Shown piece after piece: positions 4,937 to 7,590 of a stretch of 7,590 bases of DNA (its first letter is position 1; every line of letters begins with the position of its first letter). Under the pieces are notes generated by a model. It was not told the origin of the DNA. It did no database searches and worked only from the letters and a program-made list of their open reading frames with translations. Origin of the DNA: Candidatus Eisenbergiella stercorigallinarum (lineage in GTDB: Bacteria; Bacillota; Clostridia; Lachnospirales; Lachnospiraceae); NCBI GenBank assembly GCA_019120525.1, contig DWUW01000069.1, forward strand, positions 1-7,590, given 5' to 3'. The position numbers and the translations under genes were made by a program.

Positions 4937-5513
4937 AGACGTTTTCCGCCAGATAAGTGGCCTCGCCCTCTTCATGGGTGACGAGGAGGACGGTCCGGCC
5001 GGGAATCCTGTGAAAATGCAGGAGGACGTAATCCATGAGCAGCTTTTTGGTTTCCGTGTCAAGACCCTTGAAGGGTTCGTCCAGAAGGAGCAGGTCCCAG
5101 GGAGCCAGAAGGGCGCGCAGGAGAGCCGTCCTGCGGCGCTGCCCGCCGGACATTTCGCGGACCGGCTGACAGGCACAGCCGGAAAGCCCGGCCTGTTCCA
5201 GCGCCGCAAGGATTTCCCGGCGGGAAAGGGCGGATCCGGTCACAAGGCGGATGTTGGAGACGGGGCTTAAGTTGGGGCAGAGACGGTCCTCCTGAAAAAC
5301 GGCGGAAAGGCGCAGGCCTTCCGTGCCTTCGATATGGCCGGAATCCGCCTGCTCCAGGCCCATGAGGATACGGAGCAGCGTCGTTTTTCCGGCTCCGGAG
5401 GGCGCCATGACGGCTGTGATCCTGCCGATGGGGATAGAGAAGGAAAGCTCCTTCAGCACCGGTTTCCCATGGTAGCTCTTACTCAGTTTGTCGATTTTTA
5501 TCAGGTTTTCCAT
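4917..5513 (-). CDS. ABC transporter ATP-binding protein (NitT/TauT-type importer)
   Basis: This 198-residue nucleotide-binding subunit powers the importer encoded by the two genes upstream. All ABC elements are present: Walker A APSGAGKTT (37-45), Q-loop Gln74, signature MSGGQ (121-125), Walker B LLLLDEP (141-147), D-loop GLD (150-152) and H-loop His180. Walker A starts with Ala in place of the first Gly of GxxGxGKT; the essential G42-K43-T44 is intact. At 198 residues it is shorter than the roughly 240-260 of most NitT/TauT ATPases, ending soon after the H-loop. The ATG at 5513 was chosen because MENLIKIDKLSKSY is the standard ABC opening and GGAGGG lies just upstream, though only 3-4 bases away. 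An upstream in-frame ATG at 5612 would overlap the permease gene and add a non-conserved tail. The 3' end overlaps the glycosyltransferase gene by 20 bp, tail to tail. Confidence 0.92.
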   Translation of the reverse strand: MENLIKIDKLSKSYHGKPVLKELSFSIPIGRITAVMAPSGAGKTTLLRILMGLEQADSGHIEGTEGLRLSAVFQEDRLCPNLSPVSNIRLVTGSALSRREILAALEQAGLSGCACQPVREMSGGQRRRTALLRALLAPWDLLLLDEPFKGLDTETKKLLMDYVLLHFHRIPGRTVLLVTHEEGEATYLAENVFTLPSP

Positions 5514-5553
5514 CTTCCCTCCATGCTTTCTGCGCACAGCCTCCTGGCGCGGC

Positions 5554-6348
5554 TCATCTTTGCTCCAGCCGGGCGACTGCACGGTCGGCCGCGGAAAGGA
5601 AGCATTTTTCAAAGCCCACGCTCAGCGCTACGATGACCAGCGTCCAGGCAAAAAGATCGGCAGTCTGCAGATACACCTTGGCTTCGTAGAGCCGCTCCCC
5701 GATGGATCCGTCCGGAATGCCGATGACCTCCGCCGCGATCCCCGCCTTCCAGCACAGGCCAAGGGAAAGGGAAAAGGCTGTGCGAAGGAAGGGAAGGAGC
5801 TGGGAAAGATAGATGTAACGGATCCGTCTCGCCAGAGGAACCTGAAAGACGCGGGCCATTTCCAGAAGCTGGACATCCATGGAACGGATGCCTTCCAGCA
5901 TGTTGGTGTAGACGATGGGAAGGACCATCAGGAAGGAAATGACCACGGACAGGTTCCGGGAGGGGATCCAGATCAGCACCAGGATAATAAAGGAAGCGAC
6001 GGGGACCGCTTTCAGGGCGGTCATGGCGGGGGCGAGCAGTTCCTCCGCGGGCCGGAGCGCGCCCGCCAGACAGGCGAGGAGTACGCCTGCCGCGGAAGCG
6101 GCAAGGAAGCCGCCGATGATCCGGCAGAAGGAAAAGGCGGCAGCGCCCCAGAAGGCCGCGGCCTGAGCCGCCTCCCCTTTTCCCGTGATCAGTTCCAGAA
6201 GCCGGACGAGCACGGAAACGGGGGAAACCAGAAGGATGTCCTGCCCGATATGGAGGCTGAGAAGCTCCCAGAGAAGCAGCCAGACGGCCACCGCCCAGAG
6301 ACGGAGCCGCCTGTTTTTTTCCCCTTTTTTTTGGCTGTCAGTTCTCAT
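5554..6348 (-). CDS. ABC transporter permease (NitT/TauT, SsuC/TauC-like)
   Basis: This 264-residue inner-membrane subunit belongs to the binding-protein-dependent transport permease family (BPD_transp_1). About six hydrophobic segments are visible, roughly at residues 17-33, 65-95 (possibly two), 108-128, 132-150, 188-210 and 232-252. The cytoplasmic coupling loop that docks on the ATPase is EMARVFQVPLARRIRYIYLS (163-182); Gln169 stands where the EAA consensus has Gly. C-terminal residues AAEVIG, IGERLYEAK and TADLFAWT are typical of SsuC/TauC-like permeases. Length is normal. The ATG at 6348 follows GGAAG at 8 bases. It lies 45 bases after the substrate-binding gene and 40 before the ATPase gene. 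The N-terminal coding strand carries A8 and A7 runs (codons for KKGEKN). Substrate unknown. Confidence 0.93.
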   Translation of the reverse strand: MRTDSQKKGEKNRRLRLWAVAVWLLLWELLSLHIGQDILLVSPVSVLVRLLELITGKGEAAQAAAFWGAAAFSFCRIIGGFLAASAAGVLLACLAGALRPAEELLAPAMTALKAVPVASFIILVLIWIPSRNLSVVISFLMVLPIVYTNMLEGIRSMDVQLLEMARVFQVPLARRIRYIYLSQLLPFLRTAFSLSLGLCWKAGIAAEVIGIPDGSIGERLYEAKVYLQTADLFAWTLVIVALSVGFEKCFLSAADRAVARLEQR

Positions 6349-6393
6349 GTCTGCATCTTCCTTTCCCGGGACGTCAGGATGAGCGGATATCGC

Positions 6394-7449
6394 TTACCGG
6401 CTGTAATAGAAATCCTCCGCCGGAAGGGCACCTCCCACGGAAACCGGGTTCTGGCCAAAAAGCACGTTCAGATAACCGGAAAGCTTTTCCTGCATTTCGT
6501 TTCCTTCAATAAATGTGATGTTGCAGTAGGGCAGCGCCTTTTCGGCCACCGCGGCGGGAACGATGTCATACTTTTCAATGAGGGAGGCCGCCTCGGGGAG
6601 ATTGGCGTTGACATACTCCACGGATTCCTGATAGGAATCCAGGAAGGCGTTTACCGCCTCCGGATGCTCCTGGACAAATGCGGTGCGCGCCACCACAACG
6701 CCGGTGAGCAGGGCGCTTGGGCTTTCCGCGTCCGCCTGGAGCGCGTCCCATTCCTCCGTCAGGTCCAGGGCGACGCGCAGATTCCCATTCTGCGTCTGCG
6801 CCGTGGTGACAAAGGGCTGGGGCAGCATGGCGATGCCGTCCTCATCCGCGGCAAGCGCCGCAACGCATTCCGAATGCTCGGATTTCCATTCAATGGTCAC
6901 GTCCGCTTCCGGATCGATGCCGTTTCCGGAAAGGATGTAGTTCAGGGCGTATTCCGGCGTGGAACCCTTGCCGCTGGCGTAAATGGTCTTTCCGGCAAGG
7001 TCGGAGACAGACTGGATGCTTTCGCCGTTTTCCACGATATAGAGGACGCCGAGGGTGTTGATGGCAAGGACCTGAACCTGCCCTTCGGTGTTGTTATAGA
7101 GGACGGACGCCAGGTTGGCGGGGACAGCGGCGATATCCGCTTCGCCCTGCACCAGCTTCGGCGTGACCTCGTCCGCGGAAGCCGCGATGGTGAAGGTATA
7201 GGCGTTTCCGTTTACGGCCCCGGCTTCGGAGCTGTCCATCAGCTGCACCATGCCCATGGCCGTGGGCCCCTTGAGCGCCATGACGCGGACGGGGGTTTCT
7301 TCGGCGGGGGCTTCTGCGGCTTCCGTTTCCGCGGAGGCGGTCCCGGCTTCGGCGCTTTCCGCCGTAGCACCGCCGCCGGACGCGCCGCAGCCGGACAGCA
7401 GGGACGCCGCCAGCGCGAAGGCGGCGATCAGAGAACATAATTTTTTCAT
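6394..7449 (-). CDS. ABC transporter substrate-binding lipoprotein (NitT/TauT-type)
   Basis: This 351-residue extracytoplasmic receptor captures solute and delivers it to the permease. The N terminus is a lipoprotein signal: MKKL, a hydrophobic stretch, then lipobox LLSGC with the lipidated cysteine at residue 21. Residues 22-51 form a Gly/Ala/Glu/Thr-rich linker tethering the domain to the membrane. The mature domain begins at about 53 (PVRVMALKGPTAMGMVQLMD) and shows typical NitT/TauT/SsuA features: KLVQGEADIAAVPANLAS (98-115), then DLAGKTIYASGKGSTPEYAL, and a late HPEAVNAFLDSYQESVEYV segment. The ATG at 7449 follows GGAG (7459-7456) at 6 bases and opens the signal peptide; an upstream in-frame ATG at 7584 would bury it. 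It is the first gene of the importer operon. Sulfonates, nitrate, thiamine precursors or aromatic acids are all possible ligands; the sequence does not decide. Confidence 0.93.
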   Translation of the reverse strand: MKKLCSLIAAFALAASLLSGCGASGGGATAESAEAGTASAETEAAEAPAEETPVRVMALKGPTAMGMVQLMDSSEAGAVNGNAYTFTIAASADEVTPKLVQGEADIAAVPANLASVLYNNTEGQVQVLAINTLGVLYIVENGESIQSVSDLAGKTIYASGKGSTPEYALNYILSGNGIDPEADVTIEWKSEHSECVAALAADEDGIAMLPQPFVTTAQTQNGNLRVALDLTEEWDALQADAESPSALLTGVVVARTAFVQEHPEAVNAFLDSYQESVEYVNANLPEAASLIEKYDIVPAAVAEKALPYCNITFIEGNEMQEKLSGYLNVLFGQNPVSVGGALPAEDFYYSR

Positions 7450-7532
7450 AATAATCTCCATTCCGGAGCGTAGACGAATGGGATCGGATGCCTGAGGGCT
7501 GTCTGTGACGCTCCGGCGCAAACAGCCGTGTG
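7450..7532 (-). other. Leader of the ABC importer operon with a long-range inverted repeat
   Basis: In minus orientation CCGGAGCGT (7516-7508) and ACGCTCCGG (7471-7463) are exact 9-base complements separated by 36 bases. A nested pair, GAC (7503-7501) with GTC (7475-7473), may extend the fold. The 3' arm ends 3 bases before the GGAG ribosome binding site (7459-7456), so pairing could limit ribosome access. A variant of the same motif, CCGGAGAGCGT, forms the 3' half of the terminator at 7533-7571. No convincing -10/-35 pair was found on the minus strand between the terminator and the gene. Confidence 0.45.
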
Positions 7533-7571
7533 AAAAATAAAAAACGCTCTCCGGAGACATCCGAAGGGCGT
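7533..7571 (-). terminator. Intrinsic terminator upstream of the ABC importer operon
   Basis: On the minus strand ACGCCCTTCGGA (7571-7560) folds on TCCGGAGAGCGT (7555-7544) with loop TGTC, giving 12 opposed positions with one mismatch and one G-U, followed directly by TTTTTTATTTTT (7544-7533). This is a strong Rho-independent terminator pattern. It either ends a minus-strand gene lying beyond the window (stop codons in two frames fall at 7583-7581 and 7573-7571) or is the termination half of an attenuator for the importer operon. Confidence 0.75.
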
Positions 7572-7590
7572 CAGAATCCATCATCTGGTC

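Noticed and set aside
3623..5209. A 528-codon open frame on the minus strand opposite the glycosyltransferase
   Set aside because: It overlaps both a well-supported glycosyltransferase and, in another frame, the ATPase. It has no start signals and encodes a low-complexity Pro/His/Leu-rich product.
5514..5612. N-terminal extension of the ATPase to an ATG at 5612
   Set aside because: It overlaps the permease C terminus by about 59 bases and adds residues that no ABC ATPase domain uses; the 5513 start has a ribosome binding site and the usual opening.
5488..7440. A 650-codon open frame on the plus strand opposite the ABC importer operon
   Set aside because: It is antisense to three clear genes, begins at TTG with no ribosome binding site, and its translation is a Gly/Asp/Arg/His-rich sequence without domain character. 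It is a by-product of GC-rich codon positions.
7450..7584. Upstream start for the substrate-binding protein at 7584
   Set aside because: It would put 45 hydrophilic residues in front of a lipoprotein signal peptide and read through a terminator hairpin.

Overview
The window looks like chromosomal DNA from a spore-forming, moderately GC-rich member of the Clostridia, most likely a Lachnospiraceae relative. An alpha/beta-type small acid-soluble spore protein gives the spore-former assignment. Shine-Dalgarno sites are strong and G-rich, sigma-A-type promoters are well formed, and the protein set (TelA, CYTH, DJ-1/PfpI, DarB-like CBS protein, NitT/TauT-type ABC importer) fits this group. The family assignment is inference; no rRNA or other phylogenetic marker is present. 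No tRNA, rRNA, CRISPR array, transposase or phage gene was seen.

Layout. Bases 1-60 are the 3' end of a forward gene, probably xpaC-like, followed 7 bases later by a complete telA-family gene (68-1201). A GC-rich hairpin zone separates it from a convergent CYTH-domain triphosphate-metabolism protein (1712-1272, minus). That gene has its own promoter, divergent from the promoter of a two-gene forward operon: a DJ-1/PfpI protein (1934-2485) and a two-CBS-domain protein resembling the c-di-AMP receptor DarB/CbpB (2504-2926). A bidirectional intrinsic terminator (2918-2961) ends this operon and the convergent SASP gene (3207-3004, minus).

Bases 3208-3571 are a structured intergenic region. It holds the SASP ribosome binding site, two hairpins, a perfect 26-bp palindrome, and a clear sigma-A promoter whose -35 and start region carry a 12-bp direct repeat spaced 33 bp. 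This promoter drives a family 2 glycosyltransferase (3572-4936) that continues in frame into a MarR-like winged-helix domain. This is the most unusual protein in the window, and the repeats at its promoter are candidate binding sites for its own DNA-binding domain.

Bases 4917-7449 on the minus strand are a three-gene ABC importer operon in the order lipoprotein substrate-binding protein, permease, ATPase, with gaps of 45 and 40 bases. The substrate cannot be read from the sequence. The ATPase gene overlaps the 3' end of the glycosyltransferase gene tail to tail by 20 bp, with no terminator between them. Upstream of the operon (7450-7590) lie a strong minus-strand intrinsic terminator and a long-range inverted repeat next to the ribosome binding site, but no recognisable promoter. 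Either an upstream gene ends there or the operon has an attenuated leader that continues past the window edge.

No clearly novel multi-gene system is visible. The best candidate for something little described is the glycosyltransferase-winged helix fusion with its repeat-decorated promoter.
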